Of a stretch of 64,000 bases of DNA, positions 51,945 to 60,112 are shown piece after piece; the first letter of the stretch is position 1, and every line of letters starts with the position of its first letter. This stretch comes from CAVPDE01 sp964580575. GTDB lineage: Bacteria > Desulfobacterota > DSM-4660 > Desulfatiglandales > HGW-15. Below the pieces are notes generated by a model. The model was not told the DNA's origin and made no database searches. It saw only the letters and a program-made list of their open reading frames with translations. Position numbers and translations under genes: made by a program. The DNA lies in the NCBI GenBank assembly GCA_964580575.1, contig CAZOLJ010000015.1, positions 1 through 64,000 on the forward strand, in the 5' to 3' direction.

Positions 51945-52322
51945 ATGAAAGAAGAAATCAAGAAAAGGATTCTGGACGCTCTCGGCAAGATCCCGGAGGG
52001 ATACCTCAGTGATCTGGTGATCAAAGAAACGATCCGGTGTGTTCTCTTCGGCTGGCTCAAGGAGCAAGGCCTGATCCCGGTGCCTGCTTTTCGCAATCCC
52101 CGCTATCCCGAAGGGCCTGCGGACATCGTGGGAACCAAGCCGGGGCCGGTGATCGAAATCGCTTTTCGATCCAATCCCGCGATCGAGCTGGAAGACGTCA
52201 AGAGCCTGGACAGGGTGCCTGCCGAGAAGAAGTTCGTGATCACTTTCTCCAAGCTCCAGAAAAAAGTCGAGATGAGCACCTTTTATCTGAAGCCGGGGGT
52301 TGAACACATTCATCTGTATTGA
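51945..52322 (+). CDS. Hypothetical protein, possible nuclease-like fold
   Basis: 125 residues from ATG 51945 (GGGGCAGG upstream; an in-frame ATG at 51927 is an alternative). The sequence has an N-terminal helix-rich part (EEIKKRILDALGKIPEGYLS), then YPEGPADIVGTKPGPVIEIAF with D, E and K residues spaced as in PD-(D/E)xK restriction-like folds, and KKFVITFSKLQKKVEMSTF. That fold suggestion is weak. I do not recognise a family. It lies between two repeat elements and converges with mreB. Confidence 0.65.
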   Translation: MKEEIKKRILDALGKIPEGYLSDLVIKETIRCVLFGWLKEQGLIPVPAFRNPRYPEGPADIVGTKPGPVIEIAFRSNPAIELEDVKSLDRVPAEKKFVITFSKLQKKVEMSTFYLKPGVEHIHLY

Positions 52323-52329
52323 ACAGAGT

Positions 52330-52447
52330 GTAGGCACAAAGGTGCAGAGGCACAGAGGCACAAAGGGAGAAGGAGAATGGTTCTTCTGCTTAGTGCCTTT
52401 GCCCCTCTGTCCCTTTGTCCCTCAAGCTGTCGGCTTCAGCCGACAGC
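52330..52447. repeat. Composite repeat, copy 2 (inverted relative to 26955-27084)
   Basis: The palindrome GCTGTCGGCTTCAGCCGACAGC is at 52426-52447, preceded by GTCCCTTTGTCCCTCAA. The opposing GGCACAAAG/CTTAGTGCC arms form a larger stem from about 52334. It abuts the mreB stop codon, so it may also serve as its terminator. Confidence 0.75.
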
Positions 52448-52450
52448 GGT

Positions 52451-53488
52451 TTACTCCCGGGCCACTCCTCTGAGGATGGACAGATTGCTTAGGGCCTTGC
52501 CTGCGCCGACCGCGACGGCCGACAGGGGGTCCTCTGAAATGTGGATGGGAAGCTTGGTTTCGTTGCGGAGCAGTTCATCCAGATCCCTCAGCAGTGCCCC
52601 GCCTCCGGTGAGCATAATGCCGCTGTCCACGAGGTCCGCAGCCAGTTCAGGGGGAATCTGTTCGAGGGCTGCGTGAACGGTTTCCACAATGGTGTTGAGT
52701 TGGTCGGAAATTGCCTCCCTGACTTCGTCCGAATCAATGGTCAGGATCTTCGGAATTCCGGTCACCAGGTCTCTTCCTTTCACTTCCAAGGTGTCGATTT
52801 GTTCGCGCGGGAAGGCATTGCCCACGGTGGTCTTGATGATTTCCGCGGTGCTGGCTCCGATGAGGAGATGATATTTTCTGCGGATATAATCCACAATGGT
52901 TTCATCCATCCGGTCACCGGCCACCCTCACCGACTTGCTGTAGACAATTCCTCCCAGGGAGATCACTGCAACTTCCGTGGTGCCTCCGCCGATGTCCACC
53001 ACCATGTTCCCTCTGGGCTCGGTCACGGGCATTCCTGCGCCAATGGCCGCAGCCATGGGTTCCTCAATAAAAAAGACCTCTCGTGCTCCGGCGGACTCAG
53101 CCGATTCCCGAACCGCCCGTTTCTCCACCTGGGTAATGCCGCTGGGCACTCCGATGATGATTCTGGGCCGGACAAGCCTGCTCCGTTTGTGCACTTTCCT
53201 GATGAAGTAGCGAAGCATGGCTTCCGTTATTTCGAAATCGGCGATGACGCCTTCTTTCATGGGGCGGATGGCCACGATGTTTCCGGGAGTTCGGCCAAGC
53301 ATGAGTTTGGCTTCCTTGCCCACCGCCAGGACTTTCTTGGCCGCTCCTCTCTCCCCTCCCTTTACAGCGACAACCGATGGTTCATTCAAGACAATGCCCT
53401 TGCCCTTCACGTAGACCAGGGTGTTGGCCGTGCCCAGGTCAATGGCCAAGTCATGAGAGAAAAGAGATGAAATCGGACCGAATACCAT
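52451..53488 (-). CDS. mreB: Rod shape-determining protein MreB
   Basis: 345 residues, full length. Actin-fold motifs are phosphate-1 LAIDLGTANTLVYVKGKGIV, phosphate-2 VVDIGGGTTEVAVI and the adenosine motif SGIMLTGGGALLRDL. The amphipathic N-terminus (MVFGPISSLFS) fits membrane association. It polymerises under the inner membrane to guide cell-wall synthesis, so the organism is probably rod-shaped. mreC and mreD, which usually follow mreB, are absent: the gene ends at a repeat. It is divergent from an NlpC/P60 lipoprotein gene, another cell-wall function. Confidence 0.97.
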   Translation of the reverse strand: MVFGPISSLFSHDLAIDLGTANTLVYVKGKGIVLNEPSVVAVKGGERGAAKKVLAVGKEAKLMLGRTPGNIVAIRPMKEGVIADFEITEAMLRYFIRKVHKRSRLVRPRIIIGVPSGITQVEKRAVRESAESAGAREVFFIEEPMAAAIGAGMPVTEPRGNMVVDIGGGTTEVAVISLGGIVYSKSVRVAGDRMDETIVDYIRRKYHLLIGASTAEIIKTTVGNAFPREQIDTLEVKGRDLVTGIPKILTIDSDEVREAISDQLNTIVETVHAALEQIPPELAADLVDSGIMLTGGGALLRDLDELLRNETKLPIHISEDPLSAVAVGAGKALSNLSILRGVARE

Positions 53489-53726
53489 TTGGTTTTTCTG
53501 CCCTCCCGCTCAAATAAAGCATCTCTACCCTGAAAGGCAAAAAAAATAAAGCTCTAATTTTGTCGGAGCTTGACACAGGGGGAGGGCTCAGGCACCATAT
53601 CCCAGTCCCTTCGAGCCTGTTTCTCCGGTCAGGGGCGAGAGTTGTTCCATCATGAGGGAGGAGGAGCCGGACTGAAGAGTGGGGAGAGATAAGGGAACGT
53701 GCAATCTCGTGGACCGACCGGGCCCC

Positions 53727-54503
53727 GTGACAAAGAGGGTGTTCTTTAGGCGGGGTGCAGGTCTCTGCGTTGCGCTGTTGTTCCTTGTCGGGGGTGGGTG
53801 TGCCACTAAACCCCCAAGCCCTCCAAAGCCGCCTCCTGCACTGCCCGGCAAAGAAGTCCCTCGCATGGGGTACTCGATTCAGGTCGGGGCCTTCACCACC
53901 GTGGACAACGCGATTCGCCTCACCGAGTCCCTGGAAAGGCAGGGCATGAGCGCCTACTACTTTCACCACAAGTCTGGCCTGTTCAAAGTCCGTTTCGGTG
54001 ATTATGCTACTCGAGAGGCCGCCCGCATGAAGGCGGAAGCTCTGGTGCAAGCCGGCGTTTTCACCGAGTACTACATCGTGAGCCCTGAAGACTATGCGCT
54101 GGCAAGGGTCAGGCTCTACGGGGAATCCACGGTGAGGAACGAAATTGTGGAAACGGCCGAGAGGTTTATCGGCCTCCCTTACCAGTGGGGCGGGTCTTCG
54201 GCTGAAGAAGGTTTTGACTGCAGCGGACTCACGATGGCGGTCTATCAATTGAACGGCCTTAACCTGCCCCGTTCTTCAAGGGACCAGTACTCCATCGGCG
54301 ACCCGGTTGGAAGGACTGAGCTCGCAAAGGGCGATCTGGTCTTTTTTGCCACAAAGGGCCGGGAAAAAGTCTCCCACGTCGGAGTGTATGCCGGTGATGA
54401 CCGGTTCATTCACGCTCCCGGAAAAGGCAAGACCATCAGGGTGGATTCTCTTGCAGGCAGGTACTTCGTGGCCCGGTATATGGGTGCGAGAAAATATCTT
54501 TAG
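53727..54503 (+). CDS. SPOR and NlpC/P60 domain cell-wall lipoprotein
   Basis: About 258 residues from GTG 53727 (upstream starts in frame to 53679 exist; the ribosome-binding site is not decisive). The lipoprotein signal is KRVFFRRGAGLCVALLFLVG with lipobox GGGC. A proline-rich linker leads to a SPOR domain (MGYSIQVGAFTTVDNAIRL to EYYIV). An NlpC/P60 peptidase domain follows with catalytic Cys in EEGFDCSGLTMAVYQ, His in VSHVGVYAGDDRFIHAPG, and a polar third residue. It should bind denuded glycan strands and cut peptidoglycan peptides (DL-endopeptidase). Being divergent from mreB, it may share regulation. Confidence 0.88.
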   Translation: MTKRVFFRRGAGLCVALLFLVGGGCATKPPSPPKPPPALPGKEVPRMGYSIQVGAFTTVDNAIRLTESLERQGMSAYYFHHKSGLFKVRFGDYATREAARMKAEALVQAGVFTEYYIVSPEDYALARVRLYGESTVRNEIVETAERFIGLPYQWGGSSAEEGFDCSGLTMAVYQLNGLNLPRSSRDQYSIGDPVGRTELAKGDLVFFATKGREKVSHVGVYAGDDRFIHAPGKGKTIRVDSLAGRYFVARYMGARKYL

Positions 54504-54531
54504 AGTCATGTTTCAAGAAGGAGGTCCGACC

Positions 54532-54858
54532 ATGCATCCTTTCGAACAGCTTTATGAGTTTTCAGCTTCAGTCGGTGCCCTGGAGGGGTTCGTCTATAAG
54601 AGGCCTGATGTGGAAGCGGCCACGATAGAGAAATGGGTTGAGAACCTGGAAAAAGCCTATAAGCTGCTTCCGGAAGAGGTTCTGAAAGAAATTCAACCGG
54701 CTCTGGATGGAACTCTGGGAAGGGCGGTGAAGTCGGTCAGCACGGTGCTTGGAGACCGGCACGTTCTGGTTGCGAAATTGAAGGCCATGGTGAAAGGACC
54801 CCTTCCTTCCTCGGCGGACGATTTCCGGAAAAAGAAATGGTTTCAGAAGCAGGGTTAG
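54532..54858 (+). CDS. Small hypothetical protein
   Basis: 108 residues from ATG 54532, with AAGAAGGAGG seven bases upstream; an ATG at 54508 is less likely. The product is predicted to be all-helical (FEQLYEFSASVGALEGFVY, VEKWVENLEKAYKLLPEEVL, LGRAVKSVSTVLGDRHVLV) with a basic C-terminus (FRKKKWFQKQG). It follows the NlpC/P60 gene by 28 bases, so it is likely co-transcribed. Family unknown. The 174 bases after it carry GGTTGGAGG/CCTCAAACCTC short repeats and no gene. Confidence 0.75.
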   Translation: MHPFEQLYEFSASVGALEGFVYKRPDVEAATIEKWVENLEKAYKLLPEEVLKEIQPALDGTLGRAVKSVSTVLGDRHVLVAKLKAMVKGPLPSSADDFRKKKWFQKQG

Positions 54859-55032
54859 AATCTTAGATCGTAACTTCTCTGCTACTTGCGGAGAAGTTGG
54901 AGGTTGGAGGTCAGAGGTTGGAGGCAAGAACGGTTTTGCCTCAAACCTCAAGCGAAGCGATCCTCAAGCCTCAAACAGCAGGCCAGATTTTGGTTGCGGC
55001 CAAAGGCCTGCATTGGGGGTTGAAGGAACTCC

Positions 55033-55746
55033 ATGTTGTTTCTGAAAAATAGTACCGGAAAAGCCGGGGATGGCGGCATGGCGTTGGAGGGGCTTATTTT
55101 TGACCTGGACGGGACGCTCATCGACTCCGTTGGGACTTATTACATCATGATGGAGTCGGTATTTGAAAGGCTCCATTGGCCCCGGGTGTCCAGAGAGGTG
55201 ATGCGAAAAGCAATAAAAGACGGCGGGTTCGACTGGGACTTGGTTCTGCCGACCGGGGCCGGGCGCACGACCGAGGAGCTGATTGCCTCAGCCAGGGAAG
55301 TCATCACAGAGATGTATCCTCGCGTATTCGAAGACGACGTGGACTTGGTGCCTGGAGCGGAGCACCTTCTTAAAAAGCTTCATGATCGCAGCGTGAAACT
55401 GGGGCTGGTGACTTCCACTCTTGGAAGGTTCATCGAGTTCAAACTCATCCCGTTGAAAAAATGCGGGCTCCGCGACCTGTTTCAATCGGTCATCACCCTT
55501 GACGACGTGAAAAACAGAAAACCCTCCGGAGACCCTTTGGTGGAGTGCGCGAAGAGGCTCGGGGAGCACCCCGAAAAATGCGCTTACGTGGGGGATGCGA
55601 CCGTAGACATCGTGGCTGGCAAGGCTGCGGGGATGAAGACCATCGCCGTGTTGACCGGGGTGGATGATTACGAGGCGCTTAAAGCAGAGGACCCCGATAT
55701 GATCCTCGAGAGCGTCTCTCAGTTGACGGAACGACTGAGCGAGTGA
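55033..55746 (+). CDS. HAD-superfamily hydrolase (phosphoglycolate phosphatase-like)
   Basis: 237 residues. Motif I is LIFDLDGTLIDS, motif II VTSTLG, motif III the Lys in VKNRKPSGDP and motif IV YVGDATVDIVAGKAAGM. A helical cap (about 25-95) lies between motifs I and II. This is the Gph/PgmB-type layout: Mg-dependent phosphatase or phosphoglucomutase-like. ATG 55033 has GAAGGA six bases upstream; a second ATG at 55078 sits closer to the domain start and is a serious alternative. It lies 13 bases before the creatininase-family gene, so they form an operon. Substrate unknown. Confidence 0.85.
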   Translation: MLFLKNSTGKAGDGGMALEGLIFDLDGTLIDSVGTYYIMMESVFERLHWPRVSREVMRKAIKDGGFDWDLVLPTGAGRTTEELIASAREVITEMYPRVFEDDVDLVPGAEHLLKKLHDRSVKLGLVTSTLGRFIEFKLIPLKKCGLRDLFQSVITLDDVKNRKPSGDPLVECAKRLGEHPEKCAYVGDATVDIVAGKAAGMKTIAVLTGVDDYEALKAEDPDMILESVSQLTERLSE

Positions 55747-55759
55747 AACAGGAGATCTT

Positions 55760-56590
55760 ATGCTTCAAAAGTTCTGGATTCATGAGTTGACCCGGCCGGC
55801 CTTCGCGGAATGGCTGGAGAGCGAAAAATCACCGGTCGTGATTATCGGCCTCGGCAGCGTGGAGCAGCACGGCCCTCACCTTCCCCTGGGCACGGACAGC
55901 CTGACGGCATGGGAACACGTTCACGAAGTCGCGAGGCGATCGAACAGCGTCTGCCTTCTCCCGTGCTTTCCGGGGTACTCTCCGCATCACATGGGTTTCC
56001 CGGGAACCATCACCTTCAGCGAAGGAACCCTTGTTGCGGTGTTGATGGACACCATCGGAAGCCTTGCCCGTCACGGGATCAAGCATTTCCTGATCATGAA
56101 CGTCCACGGGGGAAACACGAACATCGTCAATTTGGCCGCCCAGTTGGCAAAGAGAGAATTCAAAGTGATGGTGGCCGCTCCGACCGGTCCGAGTGACACC
56201 GAGCTCGGCAGGCTTCATGCGGACAAGCAGAAGAGACACTGGGATGTGCACAGCGGGCCCACGGAGACAGGGACCGCGCTTCATCTTTTCCCAGAGCTGG
56301 TGGAGATGGAAAGGATCGAGGGGTGGGAAGCGACGCTGAAACTCGATCCCAAGCTCATGGCGTTTTTGGATCCTGACCGAAAGGATTTCGAAATGGTGAA
56401 CCAGGTTTTTCGGGCCTGCGTCGAGCCCGACACGGATGATTTCACGTCCAGCGGCGTCTGGGGAAAGAATGATCCCCGGGAGGCGGACCCTGAAGAGGCC
56501 AAGGCGCGGTTTGAAGAGAAGGTCACCTTCCTGGTGGAGTTCATCAAAGTCTGGAAGACCATTCCCATTCCTCCTGCCTTCGAAAATTAG
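55760..56590 (+). CDS. Creatininase family protein
   Basis: 276 residues. The family metal-binding pattern is present: GSVEQHGPHLPLGTDSL near the N-terminus, YSPHHMGFPGTITF, MNVHGGNTNIVNLAAQL, and WDVHSGPTETGTALHLFPE. These enzymes are amidohydrolases binding two divalent metals: creatininase, the formamide hydrolase in riboflavin/F420 pathways (ArfB), or mycofactocin MftE. The last two pathways have no other genes here. It is coupled to the HAD phosphatase. It ends directly at a dispersed repeat. Confidence 0.88.
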   Translation: MLQKFWIHELTRPAFAEWLESEKSPVVIIGLGSVEQHGPHLPLGTDSLTAWEHVHEVARRSNSVCLLPCFPGYSPHHMGFPGTITFSEGTLVAVLMDTIGSLARHGIKHFLIMNVHGGNTNIVNLAAQLAKREFKVMVAAPTGPSDTELGRLHADKQKRHWDVHSGPTETGTALHLFPELVEMERIEGWEATLKLDPKLMAFLDPDRKDFEMVNQVFRACVEPDTDDFTSSGVWGKNDPREADPEEAKARFEEKVTFLVEFIKVWKTIPIPPAFEN

Positions 56591-56776
56591 CCGGTTGCTG
56601 AAAAGCGCCCATCTACGGCGTTGCCCAGCCGGAGGCTGACAAGCCTCATCCCTTCCCGTGTCAAGCACGGGACAGGCTTGTTGCGACGCACTGGACTGTA
56701 CGACTCACTCCTCGGCCCGCCGGAGGCGGATAAGGATTGTTGGGCGCCTTGTTTCTGAGCGTTTTTGAGCAACCGG
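56591..56776. repeat. Long inverted-repeat element (GGTTGCTGAAAAGCGCCC family)
   Basis: The left end CCGGTTGCTGAAAAGCGCCC and right end GGCGCC...GAGCGTTTTTGAGCAACCGG are inverted. The interior has a GTCCCGTGCTTGACACGGG-type stem and a GCCGGAGGC stem. A partial match to the left end (GAAAAACGCCCATCTG) occurs at about 47095. It is a non-coding dispersed repeat between creatininase and the next gene. The open frame running through it into 56827 is not coding. Confidence 0.75.
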
Positions 56777-56826
56777 CGGAGAAGGACCTTTGCACCGTCC
56801 TGCTGAAAGGGAAAGACGTTAATCTT

Positions 56827-57318
56827 ATGAAGAAGCATCTTGCTGAAATCATCATCCCCAAAGAAGCAGCCGTGTTCTTTCTGGACGAGCACGGCTACTG
56901 GCGCCACAAGGAACAGGGAAAATTCGAGCACAGGAAGATCATCAATTACTTCCACTCCTGCATTCGAAAAGACGAAAACGGGTATCACCTCAGACAAAGG
57001 CTTGGCGATCGTGTTGAAAAAGTCTACTTCCACTACGAAGACACAGCGTTGTTTGTCATTGATGTGATCAAAGCGGAAGAGATTCACCTGTTGTTGAACA
57101 CACAGAAAAAGATCAAGCTCAGACCCAAGAAGCTTTTCGTGATTGACGACAATCTCTATGTGAACTCGGGACAGCACAGGATCAAGTTCACGGATAACAG
57201 CCTTGTCCGACTCTGGGATCTGCTGAGTTACGAGGGAGATGACTATTTCATCACCGTGAAGGGGCAGCGCCACAAGATCAGGCAGATGGAGAAGGAAACC
57301 CTCGGATATGAAGTTTGA
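56827..57318 (+). CDS. DUF1285-like protein
   Basis: 163 residues from ATG 56827. The arrangement, FFLDEHGYWRHKEQGKFEHR then KIINYFHSCIRKDENGYHL, and VEKVYFHYEDTALFVIDV, matches the general shape of DUF1285: a water/wing motif in which W.H..G.I.H..I...F...L..DENG.Y is followed by a beta-rich half. Function is unknown. The second half is beta-rich (LFVIDDNLYVNSGQHRIKF). The ribosome-binding site is poor. The stop lies within the left boundary of the next repeat. The assignment is moderate. Confidence 0.6.
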   Translation: MKKHLAEIIIPKEAAVFFLDEHGYWRHKEQGKFEHRKIINYFHSCIRKDENGYHLRQRLGDRVEKVYFHYEDTALFVIDVIKAEEIHLLLNTQKKIKLRPKKLFVIDDNLYVNSGQHRIKFTDNSLVRLWDLLSYEGDDYFITVKGQRHKIRQMEKETLGYEV

Positions 57319-57319
57319 T

Positions 57320-57446
57320 GGGTTCGTAAAAAGCCCCAAGGTCGTCACTCCCGCGGAGGCGGGAGTCCAGAAGAGTTTGCTAGGACTGGATTCCCGTCTT
57401 CGCGGGAATGACAGAAAAGGGCATTTCCTGACTTCTTGCGAAACCA
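57320..57446. repeat. Dispersed repeat with GTCACTCCCGC/GCGGGAATGAC stem
   Basis: The ends GGTTCGTAAAAAG (57321) and CTTCTTGCGAAACC (57432-57445) are imperfect inverted repeats. The interior has GTCACTCCCGCGGAGGCGGG and CCCGTCTTCGCGGGAATGAC stems. This is a repeat type I associate with deltaproteobacterial genomes. It occupies the apparent 5' part of the metacaspase frame, so that part is not coding. Confidence 0.75.
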
Positions 57447-57478
57447 GCAGCTTTCACCTCCCAAAAACGTCGCTGAAG

Positions 57479-59206
57479 ATGATGAACAGATTTCTGCTGC
57501 TCTGTACCTGTGTAATGCTTCTTTTTGCCTCGGGGTGCGCCCGCAGTTCACCCCTGATGAGCCCGATCTTGAAGAGATCTGATCCTTTCTCGGATAACAT
57601 CAAGGACTACCAAAGCCTGACCCTCACGAAACCGGAACCAGTGAACTCCGGCGTTCGGCTGGTTGCGGGCGATGCCTTTACCCTGCTGCCCCGGGAGACA
57701 CGCACCAGAGAAACCCTGAGGTACAGAATAGGGGATGAACCCGCTGTGGCCGGCGGAAAGTATCACCACATTGCCGGGTCCTCGGGATATCTTTTTTTGA
57801 GCGTCGAGCCCTCCCAGCAAGTGAAGTCCTTCAAACCCATGGACGTGGAAATCCTCGTGTGGAAGAGAGCCGACTGGCTCCAGATCGCCGCCTTCTTCGA
57901 GACCATGAAAAAAGACCACCCGAACAGTCCTTCAGTGGCGGTAGCTCATCATGAGGCGAACCTTCGGTATGAAGCTGACGCGGCCTTCAGAAAGACCTCG
58001 GAACGCATAGAGGAGGCCAGGAAGCAGTGGGAGGAGGAGAAAGAGAAGACCGCGGTGCTTTCCAAGCAACTGGAGGACAAGGAGAAAAGGGAAAGAGCCT
58101 TGATGGGAAAACTCGCAGAGGGAGCCAAGATCCCGCCGGTGATCCTGGTGGTTTCGCCCAGAGAGGGGTGGGAAACCGAGGCGACCGCCGTGGCGCTCTC
58201 AGGAGTGATCCAGGATGACCAGGGGCTGGAGGCTCTGGAGATATCGATCAATGACGAAAAGCTCAAGACCTATTGGGTAGGAGTGGACCCCTCATCAGGG
58301 CAGGAGGCGGCAAAGCGGCTGGAATTCCAGGAAAGGGTCCCGCTTCGAACGGGAGAGAATCGAATCAAGATAAACGCTGTGGATGTGGAAGGTTTTTTTG
58401 CAGAAAAAATAATCAGCGTGCGAAGTGTCGAGAAGAAGAGGAATGTTTGGGCCGTGGTCATCGGCGTCAACAGCTATCCCAATGTGAGGCGGCTGAAGTA
58501 CGCGGTGAACGATGCCATGGTCTTTTCCAATCATCTGGTAGAGTACAACCAGGTCCCGAAAGAGAATGTGGTCCTGCTCCTTGACGAGGAGGCCAATCTG
58601 ACCCGTCTCAGAAGTGCCCTGGGCGTCTATTTGAAGAATAAGGCTTCTAAGGAGGATATGGTCATCATTTATTTTGCAGGTCACGGCGCGACAGAGCGGG
58701 AGGCGACCAGCCCTGACGGGGACGGACTGGAAAAGTATCTACTGCCTTACGATGTTGACCCCAAGGAACTCTACGCGACGGCTCTGCCTATGGAAGAGAT
58801 CTCCCGCCTCTTCAGCCGAATCCGATCGGATCGGCTGGTTTTCATTGTGGACACCTGCTACAGTGGGGCGAGCGGGGGCAGAACGATCAGCGTGGCGGAC
58901 CTCAGGGCCGGCATCTCGGACGGCTTTCTGGACCGAATCACGGGCGGCAAAGGGAAGATCATCCTGACCGCAAGCGGTGCCAACGAAGTCAGCGCCGAGA
59001 GCGATGAACTTCAGCACGGCATCTTCACCCACTTCCTCATCAAGGGGCTTCAGGGACAGGCCGATTCGGACGGCGACGGACTGATCACCGTGGATGAAGT
59101 GTACACCTACGTCTCCAAGCAGGTCCCTCAAGCGACCAACCAGGAGCAGCATCCGGTCAAGAAAGGGATCGTCGAGGGCCCCCTAATCCTGAGCATCGTG
59201 CGATGA
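57479..59206 (+). CDS. Metacaspase-type (C14) lipoprotein with EF-hand loop
   Basis: 575 residues from ATG 57479. The lipoprotein signal MMNRFLLLCTCVMLLFASGC gives Cys20 as lipid anchor, so the protein is extracytoplasmic. Order: an unassigned beta-rich part (about 30-150), a charged coiled coil (about 160-210), an Ig-like strand domain (about 215-325) and a caspase p20-like domain (about 325-575). Catalytic His402 is in YFAGHGA and Cys460 in VDTCYSG. Residues 529-540 (DSDGDGLITVDE) form a canonical EF-hand loop inside the caspase domain, suggesting Ca2+ control. The upstream in-frame sequence to 57308 is repeat DNA. The 3' end is duplicated at 60113. Confidence 0.9.
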   Translation: MMNRFLLLCTCVMLLFASGCARSSPLMSPILKRSDPFSDNIKDYQSLTLTKPEPVNSGVRLVAGDAFTLLPRETRTRETLRYRIGDEPAVAGGKYHHIAGSSGYLFLSVEPSQQVKSFKPMDVEILVWKRADWLQIAAFFETMKKDHPNSPSVAVAHHEANLRYEADAAFRKTSERIEEARKQWEEEKEKTAVLSKQLEDKEKRERALMGKLAEGAKIPPVILVVSPREGWETEATAVALSGVIQDDQGLEALEISINDEKLKTYWVGVDPSSGQEAAKRLEFQERVPLRTGENRIKINAVDVEGFFAEKIISVRSVEKKRNVWAVVIGVNSYPNVRRLKYAVNDAMVFSNHLVEYNQVPKENVVLLLDEEANLTRLRSALGVYLKNKASKEDMVIIYFAGHGATEREATSPDGDGLEKYLLPYDVDPKELYATALPMEEISRLFSRIRSDRLVFIVDTCYSGASGGRTISVADLRAGISDGFLDRITGGKGKIILTASGANEVSAESDELQHGIFTHFLIKGLQGQADSDGDGLITVDEVYTYVSKQVPQATNQEQHPVKKGIVEGPLILSIVR

Positions 59207-59396
59207 GCAGTCCGGATGCCGCTGTTTAAATGAATCTGACCAGAGGGACCGGTGAGACTTCTTTAGGGGTCATCTCTGAGCTACGCTCGCGCCATTCTTC
59301 TGATATCGATGGAGTTTGCATGGTGAAGGTCCTGGAGGCGGTGCGGCAGGGAAGGGCTAGTGCGGATTCGCGCCTTTGCGAGAGCGATCTTTTTTC

Positions 59397-59705
59397 TCAG
59401 GCGGCATGGAGTTCGGCAAGGGAAGTAACTTCCCGCTCGATCCTACTGGAAAGCGATTCCTCTGCAACAGTGAGGTCGTAATGGGTTTGCAGATTCATCC
59501 AGCTCTGTGCGTCGGTTCCAAAAAATCGGGCCAGACGCAACGCCGTATCCGCGGTAATCGCCCTTTTTCCTGCGACGATTTCTCCGATTCGGCGTTGGGG
59601 CACGCCAATGGACTTGGCAAGCCGATATTGAGTGATGTTCATGGGCTTGAGGAAATCCTCCAGCAAAATTTCACCGGGATGCACCGGCGGCATATTTCTC
59701 TTCAT
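59397..59705 (-). CDS. higA: HigA-type antitoxin
   Basis: 102 residues of the HigA/VapI family. The start MPPVHPGEILLEDFLKPMNI is the family signature, followed by the XRE helix-turn-helix ITQYRLAKSIGVPQRRIGEI and NLQTHYDLTVAEES. It neutralises the toxin encoded just upstream and represses the shared promoter. It starts 12 bases after the higB stop, the toxin-first order typical of hig loci. It reads against the metacaspase gene; the 190 bases between them hold no gene. Confidence 0.93.
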   Translation of the reverse strand: MKRNMPPVHPGEILLEDFLKPMNITQYRLAKSIGVPQRRIGEIVAGKRAITADTALRLARFFGTDAQSWMNLQTHYDLTVAEESLSSRIEREVTSLAELHAA

Positions 59706-59717
59706 CAGGGTACTCCT

Positions 59718-60002
59718 TCAATGGTAATCGGTAATTTCAACATCATGGGCATGGCCGTCTTGCCAATGAAAGCAGGTCCTCCATCGGTCATTGATCCTGA
59801 TGCTCCATTGGCCTTCTCTATCGCCGGAAAGCTTCTCCAGTCGGTTTCCCCCCGGCGGGACTCGCAGAAAGGTCAGTGTCGCTGCGCCGTGGATCTGTGT
59901 CAGCTTGCGCAAGGCCACCCTCTGTATTTCCTTCGGAAAGCGGGCGGCCAATCGGCCATGAAAGATTTTCTCTGTCTCTTTGCAGCGAAACGACTTGATC
60001 AT
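59718..60002 (-). CDS. higB: HigB/RelE-superfamily toxin
   Basis: 94 residues. IKSFRCKETEKIFHGRLAAR, LRKLTQIHGAATLTFLRVPP, GNRLEKLSGDREGQWSIRIN and DRWRTCFHWQDGHAHDVEIT match the HigB family of ribosome-dependent mRNA interferases, with the conserved RIN..WR segment. It is the first gene of the pair. The promoter's -10 box is only six bases from the ATG, so the message is probably leaderless or nearly so. Confidence 0.93.
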   Translation of the reverse strand: MIKSFRCKETEKIFHGRLAARFPKEIQRVALRKLTQIHGAATLTFLRVPPGGNRLEKLSGDREGQWSIRINDRWRTCFHWQDGHAHDVEITDYH

Positions 60003-60008
60003 CGCCAG

Positions 60009-60047
60009 ATACTAACAAGCGGCATTAGTATTGTCAAGCATTAGTAT
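60009..60047 (-). promoter_or_regulatory. Sigma-70-type promoter with ATACTAA operators for higBA
   Basis: On the minus strand TTGACA (60037-60032) and TAGTAT (60014-60009) are separated by exactly 17 bases. ATACTAA occurs directly at 60047-60041 and 60031-60025, and inverted (TTAGTAT) at 60015-60009. The sites therefore overlap both the -35 flank and the -10 box, as expected for autorepression by the HigA/HigB complex. The predicted start point falls at about the higB ATG. Confidence 0.8.
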
Positions 60048-60112
60048 CCCCCCGTTTTCTAGACAGCTGGCGGTCATTATGCATGCTTTGGACAACCTTT
60101 TGGCGACGATCC

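Noticed and set aside
57308..57478. N-terminal extension of the metacaspase frame
   Set aside because: It is encoded by a dispersed hairpin repeat, and a perfect lipoprotein signal peptide begins at 57479.
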